The position numbers and the translations under genes are program-made. This document shows, in pieces, positions 22,506-32,480 of a stretch of DNA of 64,000 nucleotides. The notes below the pieces were generated by a model that was not told the DNA's origin, searched no databases, and worked only from the letters and a program-made list of their open reading frames with translations. Source of the stretch: Ursus arctos. Lineage: Eukaryota; Chordata; Mammalia; Carnivora; Ursidae. Each line of letters begins with the position of its first letter. Positions within the stretch are counted from its first letter, which is position 1. The stretch covers positions 16,345,001 through 16,409,000 of the forward strand of contig NW_026623100.1 in NCBI RefSeq assembly GCF_023065955.2, written 5' to 3'.

Positions 22506-22747
22506 GTAGAGGCCACCAGTGAGAAGGAGTTTCGGGAGGGCGAGCAAGCCTCCTCTCTTCCAGCTGCAACTCCTAAAATCCCTCGGGCCACAGCTAAGTT
22601 TAAATAAGAAAACACCTCCCAGAAAGGTGCAGGGCCCCTGAAGTGAGGCTCCCTATAGCAGAGTTGCTGGGCGCCAGGAGCATTGGGAGGAAGAAGCCAT
22701 GAAGGAGGGAAGGTGTGTAGAGGGGAGCCTGGAGCCAAGAGGCTCAT

Positions 22748-22957
22748 TTTTTAAAAAAAGATTTTATTTATTATTTATTTGACAGGGAGAAAGCGAGAGA
22801 GAGAGAGCACAAGCAGGGGAGCGGCAGGCAGAGGCAGAGGGAGAAGCAGATTCCCCTCGGAACAAGGAGCCTGATGTGGGGCTTGATGGGGCTTGATGCG
22901 GGGCCCCATCCTAGGACCTTGGGATCATGACCTGAGCCGAAGCCACCCAGGCGCCCC
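22748..22957 (-). mobile_element. CAN-SINE, minus, with internal duplication
   Basis: Complete reverse copy. A short tandem duplication, 'ggggcttgatggggcttgat', sits near 22877-22897. Confidence 0.88.
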
Positions 22958-23689
22958 AGGAGGCATGTTTTATGGCTGGCCCAGTTTGGGCTGAGAGAGA
23001 AGACCTTAGCAAGCACACATAGGGAGGGGCCTGACAGGTGTGACACCTGAGGGCGGGTGTAATGAAGGAGCCCCCACCGGTGGGGCCACTAGCAGGCTGA
23101 GTAGTCAGCCTCAAGCAGCTTGAGTTCCACCTTTCCCTGGGGTGGGGGTGGGAGGGCCTCTCTGGCCACGGCTGTGGCCATGACACCCTCTCCCCCACCG
23201 GGCCTGGTTTCCCTTTAAGGGTCTGGCCTTAAGGTGAACCTCCCTGCCCAGCACACCTGAGGTAGACTGTAAATTTCAAGAGGGATGTCATTCATTCCAG
23301 GAGGGATGTCTGTCAGACAGAACCAAGGAAGTAAACAGTGCAGATGAAAAGATGTGGCTTTGGGACCACTGCCGTGGATGGTCTCCCCTGGGGAACACCA
23401 GCTCCACCTGGGAGCACACTCCGTGCCCTCTTAGAGAGTGCGCAGGCCCGGGAGCAAACAAAGGGTCTGCAAATTCCTGTTAGCTTTATTTAATCCAGTA
23501 TTTCCAAGTGCATTGGACCATGGAAGTCTTTTATTGAAGAACGACCATTAATGTTCTGGAGGGCTCACTATAGGATTGAGACCCCCTTTCTCGGAGACTC
23601 AAGGACAAGGCTGCCCAAGTGCCTCAGATCTGGAGTTCAGGGCCAGCTGGAGGCCGAGGTGTGACTCCACACCTCCAGCATTCCTGCAG
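22958..23689. other. No feature recognised
   Basis: No repeat or exon identified by eye. Confidence 0.35.
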
Positions 23690-23860
23690 TTTAGAGAGCC
23701 CTTCTAGAGCCTTCCTCCCCGAGATCCTTCAGAGGAAACTAGCCCAAATACCACCTTGGTTTCGGACTCCTGGCTTTCAGACCTGTGAGACAATAGATTT
23801 ATGTTTTAAGCCTCCTAGTTTGTGGTGATTTGTTACAACAGCCATAGGAAATTAATACAA
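23690..23860 (+). mobile_element. MLT1 LTR 3' end, plus
   Basis: 'ccaccttggtttcggactcc', 'cagacctgtgagacaatag', 'gcctcctagtttgtggtg' and the terminal 'ggaaattaatacaa' are typical of MLT1. Confidence 0.8.
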
Positions 23861-24524
23861 TCAATTATTTGGTCGCCTTGAAGAGGTTTCCTGGCCCACT
23901 GCTTTCCTGGGTTCCAGCCTCATGGACAATGCCCCCCCCCCCCCCGCCCCCGCAACTTGTGATGTGCTCTGCCCTCAAGGGCCTGAATCTTGCAGCTCTC
24001 TGGGGCCCTCTTGGGTTGGGAGGTCCAGGCTCCTATCTCCCAACAGAATCTCCTCACTAAGTCCCCTCCTCAGCTGGCAGCTAGTAGGTGGAGACAGGTT
24101 CCAGGCCAGGAAACTTTCCTTCTTGGCACCTGGGTCCCCCAAATCCATGCTGGGGGTGACATCCATGAAGGGCGTTGCTGGCCAGGAGCACAGATCTCAG
24201 AACAAAGGGCCCTTTATGACTGTGGGGGCATCGCAATGGCTCCTACCTGTTGTGGGAAAGCCAGAGAAACTGCAAGGCTAGCCTGGAAATGGGTCTCTGC
24301 AGGCCACGGGGCCCAGATTTCCTCCCTCCACCAGCTGCTGGAGTCCCACAGGCTGGGATACCCCAGGGTTTGGGCCCCAGGTCCCCCAGAGGGGCTAGGG
24401 AAGCCAGGACTGGGTGGGCCCTAGCCAAAGTCATCTGAAGGGGAGCTGTGTCCCTCCCCTGAAACTGGGGGAGGGGTGGGGGAGGGAGGGTCGTGAGGAG
24501 GTTCAGGAGGAGTCAAACCCCCAG
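23861..24524. other. No gene; contains a poly-C run
   Basis: A C-rich run lies at about 23932-23945. Frames on both strands up to 144 codons have proline/glycine-rich, family-less translations. Confidence 0.35.
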
Positions 24525-24620
24525 GAGGTGGGACACCTGCTTTCATGGGCTGTGTGACTACTAATGTATTGTTGAACTTTTCTGTGTCTCAATTTCCCCT
24601 ATAAAATAAGAGCTTTGCTT
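24525..24620 (+). mobile_element. MIR fragment, plus
   Basis: 'catgggctgtgtgactac' and 'ctgtgtctcaatttcccc' follow the MIR core. Confidence 0.55.
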
Positions 24621-25299
24621 TTGATCATCCCTAAGTTCCTAAGTTCTCTTCTGTCACCAAAAGTCTGTAAGACCAAATGGGGTACCGGGCTTTGGGGATG
24701 GGGTGCAAAGGTAAAGGGAACCCCAGACCTGCCCTGGAAGTGAGTGCAGTCTGGTGGGGGAAAACTAGACACTCGCCAGTGACAGAAGGCTTCCCAGATG
24801 ACAGTGGGAACAGGGACCCTCTCCCAGGATGGGCTGCATATCAGGATCAGCAGCCCAAACCCCAGATGAATCACCAGGGACCCTGGAGTAGAACCCGGGG
24901 CATCCCATGTGGAGCCAGGACAGAGAACCCCACGGGAGGAGGGTGCTGGACAGCAGGGGGTTAGACCTCTTGGACAGAAGTGGGAAACAGGCAGGAACCT
25001 GAAAGAAGACAGACTTAGATTCACATCCAGCCTAGGTTTCTGGGCTTTTGTGGTGTAAATTGGTGTAAAGAGTGAAGGGGAAATTGATATTTAAGGGTGG
25101 CTGAATTGATTTGTGTTGAAAAGGGCAGGAAGTGAGCAGGGGGAGCCCTGCAATTTGGGTCTTGAGAATGTGTAAAGGAGGGGCAATTTTGGGGTAACTG
25201 AGCCATGGTAGAAATACCCATTAATATATTCTCTATGCTATAAGCTGCCTTTCATGTCTTATCAGATGACTATAGTAAAAATTTACATTTCTCTTTCAG
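24621..25299. other. No feature recognised before the exon candidate
   Basis: A 141-codon minus frame (24599-25024) is proline/serine-rich with no recognisable domain. Confidence 0.3.
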
Positions 25300-25350
25300 T
25301 TCCTTTTGGATGCCAGACTGATGATCTGTGGATGCTGAGGCTGACTCCAG
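25300..25350 (+). other. Exon-like segment with consensus splice sites
   Basis: A 51-bp segment preceded by a strong acceptor (atttctctttcag, AG at 25298-25299) and followed by a perfect donor, CAG|GTAAGT (25351-25356). Only one frame is open, reading PFGCQTDDLWMLRLTP. Joined to the second candidate at 25718 it would add G-A and stop. The lack of a recognisable protein and the very short terminal exon suggest a noncoding RNA exon or chance. No upstream exon was found. Confidence 0.3.
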
Positions 25351-25717
25351 GTAAGTGAACCCAGCGCGCTCCTGGCGGGTGCAGGTGGGTGGGGCCTGCC
25401 TAAGAGGAAGAAATGCAGAGCAAGACCCCATGCATCTTGAGGCCTGAATCAAGGTCAAACACAGACCTTCTCCCTTATTCCCCTGCCAACTTCCCAGCTC
25501 TTTGTCTCATGATGATCAGTTAAGATTAGAACCGTTGGTCCCCTGGAAACCAGCTAGACACAGATGAACATCACCTGTTTGGCCGAGACTTCCCCAGATC
25601 GCAACACAATTCCAACTGCAAGTCCCCTTCCCTGTACCTTGTGCCCTCTTCCCTGGAAAAGCCCAAGTCAGAGCTCTGAGGCGGTCTAATCTCATGGGGC
25701 ACTCACTCTTCTTGCAG

Positions 25718-25760
25718 GAGCCTGAATAAAATGAATGTCCTTACTTGTCCAGGTTTTGTC
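25718..25760 (+). other. Short terminal-exon-like segment with AATAAA
   Basis: Preceded by the acceptor 'actcactcttcttgcag' (AG at 25716-25717) and carrying AATAAA at 25725-25730, only 8 bp in. GT-rich text ('ggttttgtctctg') lies downstream, so cleavage near 25745-25755 is plausible. It pairs with the 25300-25350 exon across a 367-bp intron-like interval. Confidence 0.28.
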
Positions 25761-25784
25761 TCTGACACCCGTGATGTGCTTTCC

Positions 25785-25985
25785 TCCAACTGCATATCAT
25801 TTTATCTTCACGACACTCCTAGGAAGTAGATGAGGAAGATATTCTTTATTCCTCCTTTCTACTTTATACTCAGGGAATGAGATTCTGCGGTGGTAAAAGC
25901 GACTTTCATAAGGTCCCAGAGGCGTGAGGAGACTGGAGGCTAGAACCTGGGTTTCCTGATTCTTGTTGCTTGTAAGGCTGGCCTG
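25785..25985 (-). mobile_element. MIR SINE, minus
   Basis: 'cattttatcttcacgacac', 'cctaggaagtagatgagg' and 'ggctagaacctgggtttcc' are MIR in reverse. Confidence 0.75.
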
Positions 25986-26129
25986 TCTTTAGCTCTGAAC
26001 CAGGATGCAGCCCCAGTCAGGCCAATTCAAACGGGCAGCTTCTGGTCCTGCAGTTGGGCTCCTCTCCCCATCTGCCATCAGTGTGGGGCCAGACTGTGTG
26101 TAAGGATCCTAGACCCCAGAGCTCCTGAA

Positions 26130-26240
26130 AGGGCTCCCAAGAGATGATGTGGTCTGAGCTCTTGTTTTCAGAAGTGGCAACAGACTCATGAGGTTTAGTG
26201 ACTTGTTCAAGATCACACGGCAAAATCGGTTGTCCTTAGA
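26130..26240 (-). mobile_element. MIR fragment, minus
   Basis: 'gtgacttgttcaagatcacac' is the reversed MIR core. Confidence 0.65.
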
Positions 26241-26535
26241 GCAGAGCTGAGGGGTGAGAGTGGGGAAGACACCTCATGGAGAGGTGTGACCCCTGACCTT
26301 GCAAGTTACAGTCTGGCCCCTGGGTGGGCAGCTGGGATAGGACCTCCTTTGGACTATGCCCAACCCATTCTTCCCAATGGGTTCTCAGGGTTTGAAGAGA
26401 TGCTCGGACAAGCTGCCTGGCGTCTCCCAGCCCCACAACTGTGAAGTGGGGTCTACGTGTACACACTGACCCCCAAACTAGTTGCTGGGATGTTTGAGGG
26501 CAAGAAATGGGTTTGAGGTTGTTTCTAGGAAGGGT

Positions 26536-26932
26536 GTCTGCAGTAAGCTGATTATTGGTCCCCAAAGGTGTCCTAATTCCTGGAACCTGTGAATCTATTA
26601 CTTTATATGGGAGAAGGGACTTGGCAGACGATCTTGCTGTGGGGATGACACCAGATTACCCGAGTGCACCCTAAATGTAATGCCAAGTATCCTTGTAAGA
26701 TGGAGACAGAGGGACATGGGACATTAGGAGAGGAGATGTGAGGACAGAAGTAAGAGGTCAGCTGATGTGAAAAAGGGAGCACAGGGTCTTCTAGAAGCTG
26801 GAAGAGGCAGAAAACAGACTCTCCCCCAGGGCTTCCAAAGAGAACCTTGATTTTGACCCCTGAAGAGTCGTTTTGGACTTCAGGCCTCTAAGCTGCTGGT
26901 AAATTATTACGGCAGCCCTAGGAAACTAATGC
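26536..26932 (+). mobile_element. MLT1 LTR, plus, near full length
   Basis: Starts 'gctgattattggtccccaa', has 'ttcctggaacctgtgaatc', 'gggagaagggacttggcag', 'ttctagaagctggaagagg', and ends 'ccctaggaaactaatgc'. Typical MLT1 from 5' to 3'. Confidence 0.9.
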
Positions 26933-27560
26933 GGGATCTTTCTAGGGGTGCTTACACCACATAGCATGAGTAGCCACCTGCTTTGCATGTGGGTAAGGCC
27001 AGCTCTGAAAAACTGGGAGGAGAAGGTGCCTCTGGCTTCCTCTGCCAACCCAGCCCTGAGGTGCAGGGGAGGTCTGGAACAGACGCAAAGCTTTCTTCAG
27101 GACTCCTGTCTGTGCCTGCAGCGGGGCGGGGGAGGGGAGGGACACGGACGACACACTTCATGCTCCCTCCTCCTCCCTGTCTTGTGCCCTTGCCCCCCAC
27201 CCCGTGTTCTTCCCCAGCCTTTCCCTGGGTCTCCATCGGCGAGCTACCCCTTTCTCCTCCAGCCGTTAAACACTCATGACCCCGATACCAGCCACCTTCT
27301 CCTTGGGTTTGTGGTAGAGTGAGAAAACAGTACGGGTCATCTTTGCAGGAGCGCCAGAATCCTGCGCAGGGAGGAAACCGTCTTTGTTCAGGAGAACTCT
27401 GGGGTTTGGCTGTGAGAAGATAGGCCCTGGGCAGCACCTGGAGGGATGCAACTCAAGGAAGTGAGGGCAGAACTACTTTCCCAAGACAAGACATTTGCTC
27501 AGCAAAAGGGAGGGATGGAGACCCCGTGATGTGGCAGGAGCCAAGTTGGTAGACGCGCAG
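26933..27560. other. No gene recognised
   Basis: Overlapping frames of up to 161 codons on both strands (26942-27451) are mutually antisense and proline/serine-rich. None resembles a known protein. Confidence 0.35.
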
Positions 27561-27790
27561 TTCAGAATTTGTTTTTTTATAAGATTTTATTTATTTATTT
27601 ATTTGTTTGTTTGTTTGTTTATTTGACAGAGAGGGAGAGAGAGAGCACAAGAAGGGAAATGGCAGAGGGAGGGGGAGAAGCAGGCTCCCCACTGAGCAGG
27701 GAGCCCGATGTGGAGCTCGATCCCAGGACCCTGGGATCATAACCTGAGCGGAAGGGGGATGCTTAATCAACTCAGCCACCCAGGCGTCCT
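27561..27790 (-). mobile_element. CAN-SINE, minus
   Basis: Tail expanded to (TTTA)n(TTTG)n at 27582-27625. Body 'gagaagcaggctccccactg', head 'ctcagccacccaggcg'. Confidence 0.92.
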
Positions 27791-27797
27791 CGGCTGT

Positions 27798-28010
27798 CTA
27801 AATTGTAAAGCGTATGTTTGTATACATTTCCTCCACCTCTTTCAGTACCTCAGTGACTTTTGCTAGGACTGAAACAGCCTTTTTACTTTCATTTTTGTCT
27901 TCATTTGGTTCAAAATACTCCAAGGAGAGGGGCGGCGTTCTGCGGTTGGCAAGGGTAGGGGCAGCACGTTTGCGATGGGCATTTGGCCTACAGCCTGGAC
28001 TGCTGTTCAC
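27798..28010 (-). pseudogene. Unrecognised ORF, possible retrocopy fragment
   Basis: A 70-codon minus frame with protein-like composition: a basic, proline-containing start (NAHRKRAAPTLANRRTPPL), then an acidic and amphipathic stretch (SKKAVSVLAKVTEVLKEVEE) that could form a helix or coiled coil. It runs to a stop just before a SINE at 27790, and a SINE also lies on the other side at 28061. No splice sites, poly(A) signal or family assignment. Could be a piece of a processed pseudogene or chance. Confidence 0.25.
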
Positions 28011-28060
28011 GGGGCTTGGAGCACTTTGACCTTAACTTTGCTTAATCCTGCCGCAGAAGG

Positions 28061-28260
28061 GGCGCCTGGGTGGCTCAGTCATTAAGCATCTGCCTTCGGC
28101 TCTGGGTGTGATCCCGGGGTCTTGGGATCGAGCCCTGCATCGGGCTCCCTGCTCTGCTGGGGGCCTGCTTCTTCCTCTCCCACTCCCCCTGCTTGTGTTC
28201 CCTCTCTTTCTGGCTATCTCTCTCTCTGTCAAATAAATAAATAAAATCTTTAAAAAAAAA
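28061..28260 (+). mobile_element. CAN-SINE, plus
   Basis: Full length. Diverged TSD: aatcctgccgcagaa (28046-28060) against aattctgccacagaa (about 28260-28274), two mismatches. Confidence 0.92.
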
Positions 28261-28299
28261 ATTCTGCCACAGAAAAGCCAGAGTGGGACAGTCATGGGA

Positions 28300-28679
28300 G
28301 GGGTAAAAACAGATTTTATTCGGGACTATTGCAGTAGGGGAAAAGGAACTCTGATATAGAACCGTGCTCCACTCGGAATAAGGCAGGGCAAATGGGAATT
28401 TGTAGCTAGGCAGCAGGAAGGAAGTGGTGGGTGAGAGGAACATTAGGGGTGATGGAGACGCTAGCTAAACCGACCTCCTTGGAGACGACACCCAGAGGAG
28501 GGGGAGGACGAGGAATTTGATCAGATATTGAGGGTGAGGAGATATCGAGGTGAGGGGTTCTGGTTAAACTGAATTAGCAGGGGTCTTGCTAAAAGTGGAT
28601 TTTACAAGGAAGTGCACAGGTGTGCCCACAAGAAGATTCAGGAGTCTGACTGAAGTTTGGTCAAGCCAAGAATCTTTGT
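28300..28679 (-). mobile_element. Probable ERV LTR, minus
   Basis: On the minus strand an AATAAA (plus 'ttttattcgggactattgc', 28314-28333) sits in an LTR-like context. The rest is diverged and the family was not identified. Confidence 0.4.
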
Positions 28680-29613
28680 CAATCCTCATGATAATCCAAT
28701 GAGGTATATGCCATTATCCTCATTTTGCAGATGAGGACACCGAGGCACAGAGATGTTACATCCCTTGCCCAAGATCACACAGCTGGTGCCTTAGCACTCC
28801 AGCCCAGGCCATCTGAATCCAGAGCCCCTCTTTCTTTCTTTTTTTTTCTTTAAATTCAATTAATTAACATATAGTGTATTATTAGTTTCAGAGGTAGAGT
28901 TCAGTGCTTCATCAGTCTTATAAAATACCCAGTGCTCAAGTGCTCATTATATCATGTGCCCTCCTTAATGTCCATCACCTAGTGATTACCCCATCCCCTT
29001 ACCCCTCTCCCCTCCAGCAACCCTCAGTTTGTTGCCTATGATTAAGAGTCTCTTATGGTTTACCTCCCTCTCTGGTTTCATCTTACTTTACTTTTTCCTC
29101 TCTTCCCCTATGATCCTCTGCACTGTTTCTTAAATTCCACATATGAGTGAAATCATATGATAATTGTCTTTCTCTGACTTATTTTGCTTAGCATAATACC
29201 CTCTAGTTCCAGCCATGTTGTTGCAAATGGCAGGATTTCATTTTTTGATGGCTAATATTCCATTATATGTATATATGTGTGTATATTATACACACACACA
29301 CACACACACATACATACACCACATGTTCTTTATCCATTCATCTGTTGATGGACAGCTGGGCTCTTTCCATAGTTTGGCTATTGTGGACATTGCTGCTATA
29401 AACTTTGGGGTGCAGGTGCCCCTTCGGATCACTACATTTGTATCTTTGGGGTAAATCCCTAGTAGTGCAATGGCTGGGTTGTAGGGTAGCTCTATTTTCA
29501 ACTTTTTGAGGAGGCTCCGTACTGTTTTCCAGAGTGGCTGCACCAGCTTGCAGTCCCACCAACAGTGTGAAAGCAGAGCCCCTCTTTCTAATCCCTGGGC
29601 CAGACTGCCTCCT
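28680..29613 (-). mobile_element. MIR SINE, minus, split by an L1
   Basis: 28680-28835 carries the reversed MIR ('ttttgcagatgaggacaccg', 'caagatcacacagctgg'). It resumes at 29590-29613 with 'ctgggccagactgcctcc'. The L1 insertion and its duplicated 16 bp lie between, so removing them gives one continuous MIR. Confidence 0.9.
28836..29573 (-). mobile_element. 5'-truncated young L1, minus
   Basis: A 738-bp L1 3' end: tail (plus-strand T run 28836-28851), 3' UTR, and the last part of ORF2 (minus frame 29543-29286 with motifs such as NPAIALLGIYPKDTN and FIAAMSTIAKLWKEP). Perfect 16-bp TSD cagagcccctctttct at 28820-28835 and 29574-29589. It contains a (CA)n run at about 29291-29310. Dead on arrival because of 5' truncation. 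Confidence 0.97.
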
Positions 29614-29839
29614 AATCCCCTCTACTGAGTGAGGTTGCAAACTCTGCCCCCGCCCCCAAGAACGCAGAGAAATGCTAGGCAGGGCCAGCTGTGGAGTGGG
29701 GGTTCAAAGCCATCATGAGGTGCCTCAGGGGACTGGGTGACCTCAGTTCACACTTGGGCTGTACCTTGTCCTGTGCCCTCTCCCCAACCAGGCTGGCGTT
29801 CCTGGAGGGTGGAGTGGCACAGGGTGGCTTTGCTCAATC

Positions 29840-30045
29840 AATGCTACGTCCAACATTTGTAGAAGGCTTTCTACTTTCTGTGTGTACTGTCCTGTATGCA
29901 ATCTAATTTAATCAACGCAGTTGTCCCAGGAGGTAGATAGAAATCATCGCCTCCATTTATGAATGAGGAAATCAAAGCTGACAGAAGCGTGCGGCTTGCA
30001 CGCATCATATAACTGGTAAGTAACAGAACGCTAAACTGGAACACG
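29840..30045 (-). mobile_element. MIR SINE, minus
   Basis: 'ctaatttaatcaacgcag', 'cccaggaggtagatagaaatc' and 'ataactggtaagtaacag' follow reversed MIR. Confidence 0.7.
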
Positions 30046-30884
30046 AGATTTTTTTTCTTTCCACCCCAAAGTGCCCCCTCATCAGGTTAACTGCTTTAAA
30101 AAGCGTTCCCCCCACCCCCTCAAAAAAGAGCCCACTCTCTCATTTTCTTTCCATTTTGAAAGCACAGGCCCCTTTTCCAGATGGTCTTGAGCCGGAAATA
30201 GCACGGTGTGGAGATGATTTCCTCGGATTCGACATTAACCGCTCCTCTAGGGTTTGTCCTTCCCGGAAAGGACTCTGGTCAGGATAATTGTTGCACATTC
30301 ATCCCCAAGGGCACTTTTATATAAATGCAGAGCTGAAGGCTGAACTCTCACTGTTCCCACTGTTCTGATTAACAGCGTGCTCTTTGCAAAGTAAGAAAAC
30401 GGGCCTTCCATCAGCTTCTGCTCCAACTCAGAGAGAGGCCAGTCCAGTCAAAAATCCACTTCAGCTAAGGGACAAATGGGCTCAACAGGGCAGCAGTCTC
30501 CCTGATCCTAATTGGCTTTTCCTTTTCAGTTTCTCTTCTATTTAAGAACCTCTTCCTGGGAAATGACTGATTGACGTTACTGTCCTGTATCTGGGAACTT
30601 TCTCAGCACACACATCCAAGGCTAGGGGTGAGGGCCAGCTGTCTCTCCGTCATAAAGTACAGAATTCCCTCCCACAAAACCTGAATTGAGCGCTGACTGG
30701 ACACCCACAGCATACCAGAGTAGGAGGAGACACATCCCGCCCTGAAGGGCCTCAGCACAGGAGTGGGAGGGAGAGGGGACACAAAGGAAGGGTACAAAAA
30801 AACCCCAAACAAACAACCCAGTGACTGAGGCTTGAAGGATGCAGGGGGGTGTTCAGGGACGAGCTGAGCCCTGGAGGCCTCTTC
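30046..30884. other. Unique sequence, possible regulatory island
   Basis: No repeats recognised. 30160-30600 has balanced composition, and a TATATAAA-like box at about 30318 sits 30-40 bp before an unremarkable 'ctctcactg'. No coding exon found. Confidence 0.3.
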
Positions 30885-31110
30885 AATTCATTCAGGAAGA
30901 GTTCCCCATTGTGAGCCAGGGGTCAGGCCCTGGGGATGTAGCCCTGAAGATAAAAATTCCTGCCACCTCAGCGGGAAGAGACAATAAGAAAGCCACAGAG
31001 AATTAGAAGGCGGGGAAGGCCCCTAGGGAAATCAAGCAGAGCTGCGGGATGGGGTAAGGAAGGGATTGTGATTTTAAACAAGATGGGATGCTTCAGTCAC
31101 TGTCAAAGGG
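30885..31110 (-). mobile_element. L2-like 3' end, minus
   Basis: 'aattcattcaggaagagttcc', 'gtcaggccctggggatgtag' and 'tgattttaaacaagatggg' resemble L2 in reverse. Confidence 0.5.
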
Positions 31111-31165
31111 AGGAAGCCCTAAGGATGTCTGGAGGAGGCCTGGTGGAGGGGCGGGGAACAGAGAC

Positions 31166-31219
31166 GGAAAGATCTAAGCCAGGAGGCTGCCTGGAAAGAT
31201 CTAAGCCAGGAGGCTGCCT
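31166..31219. repeat. Exact 27-bp tandem duplication
   Basis: The unit starting 'ggaaagatctaagccagg' and ending 'aggctgcct' is present twice without mismatch (31166-31192 and 31193-31219). Confidence 0.97.
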
Positions 31220-31559
31220 GGAGGTTCGGAGAAACACAGTTGGAGGGTGGGCTCTTTCTTGGGCAGGGTTTCTGACCGGGAAGTGTCCTTTTTAAAAGCA
31301 GTTACTCTGGGCAGCAGTAGGGAACAGCATCTGTGAACCTCCACTCAGTTCACTGGTGGTTACCAGCCTGGCTGGAAGGATTGCGGGGGGGGGGGGGGGC
31401 GGTGTCAAGTAACCCGGGAGTCCCTGCGGCCATCTTCTCTTCAAGGGATACCCGTGAAAGGTTAGGGCCAAAAGAGGCTTGTGCTCAGATGTTGGCTCTG
31501 AGGGATTACTCTGTATTAAGAATAGTCTATACGGTCCAAGGGTGGAAGCAGGGAGACAG

Positions 31560-31775
31560 GTTGGTACCACAGAGTTGGTAAGTGTGTGCTTCATTGAAGA
31601 GAAACTGCCAAACCAGTGTCCAAAGTGACTGGACATTTTGCCTTCCCGCCAGCAATGTGTGAGAAGCCGCTTGAGCCACATTCCTGCCAATGCTTGGTAT
31701 TACTGGTCTTTTTAATTTAGCCATTTGAGTGCGTATATAGTAGTATCTCATTGTGATTTTAATTTTTCCTCCCTG
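31560..31775 (-). mobile_element. L1M fragment, minus, split by an LTR
   Basis: 'gagaaactgccaaaccagtg', 'cttcccgccagcaatgtgtg', 'catttgagtgcgtatatagtag' match the reverse of mammalian L1 3' sequence. It resumes at 32439 with 'gatgactaatgacgttggg' and fades near 32480. Confidence 0.85.
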
Positions 31776-32434
31776 TGATGAGGTACAGGTGAGGTTCAGT
31801 GGGGTGGGGTCCGAAGCCGAAGACCTTGAGACGTCTTTGGTGCAAAATGGTGGTTTATTAAAGCACGGGGACAGGACCTGTGGGCAGAAAGAGCTGCTGC
31901 CCTGGCGTTGTGAGGAATGGCCTATTTTATACCCTCAAGTGGGGAGGGGGCTAGGGGTAGCGTAAGTCTCTAAGGAATTTTGGAAGCAAGGTCTCCAGGA
32001 CCTTGAGGGGGCTAGCTACTGTTGAGAAAAAGTCATTCATTAACGTCTAATAAAACCTGAGTCATGAGACCCTTCAGAGGTAGATCGGTGGGCCATATGC
32101 TTGGGGGATGGTTGCCAACACATATCTTGGGGGGGTTAGAGATAAAGGAAGTTTAGACTTACAGGATCTTGGTGGAGGGGAGGGCATCAGGCTAGGACTG
32201 CCTTTTGCCCTTAGCAAAGTATTAACATCGAGGCAGCTGAGTTCCTAGAGGAAAGTCACTGTGCCTGTTTCAAGGACTTGTCAATGGGCTATAGGTAGTA
32301 AGGACTGTTTCTTTGTCCTTTAGGGCAGCCAGGAGTGCCTGAGGAATGTCACATACATCCCATGGCAGGGGGGGGGGGGGTTGCAGGGTGTCAGCTTCTG
32401 CTCTGTCTTCAGCTTGCCTTCCGTTCCCTCATCA
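31776..32434 (-). mobile_element. Solo ERV LTR, minus, with intact termini
   Basis: A 659-bp LTR with exact inverted ends TGATGAGG...CCTCATCA and a 4-bp TSD CCTG (31772-31775, 32435-32438), inserted into an L1M. On the minus strand a poly(A) signal lies opposite 'tttatt' at about 31855. The 4-bp duplication fits a class I (ERV1) element. No internal gag/pol/env sequence is attached, so it is a solo LTR left by recombination. Confidence 0.88.
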
Positions 32435-32480
32435 CCTGGATGACTAATGACGTTGGGCATCTTTTTCTGGGTTTGTGGTA

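Noticed and set aside
24599..25024. 141-codon minus frame
   Set aside because: No family resemblance, low-complexity Pro/Ser composition, no transcript signals.
26942..27451. Overlapping frames up to 161 codons on both strands
   Set aside because: Antisense to each other, proline/serine-rich, no domain, no splice or poly(A) context.
29286..29543. 85-codon minus frame with protein-like content, considered as a gene
   Set aside because: It is the C-terminal end of L1 ORF2 in a 5'-truncated insertion.
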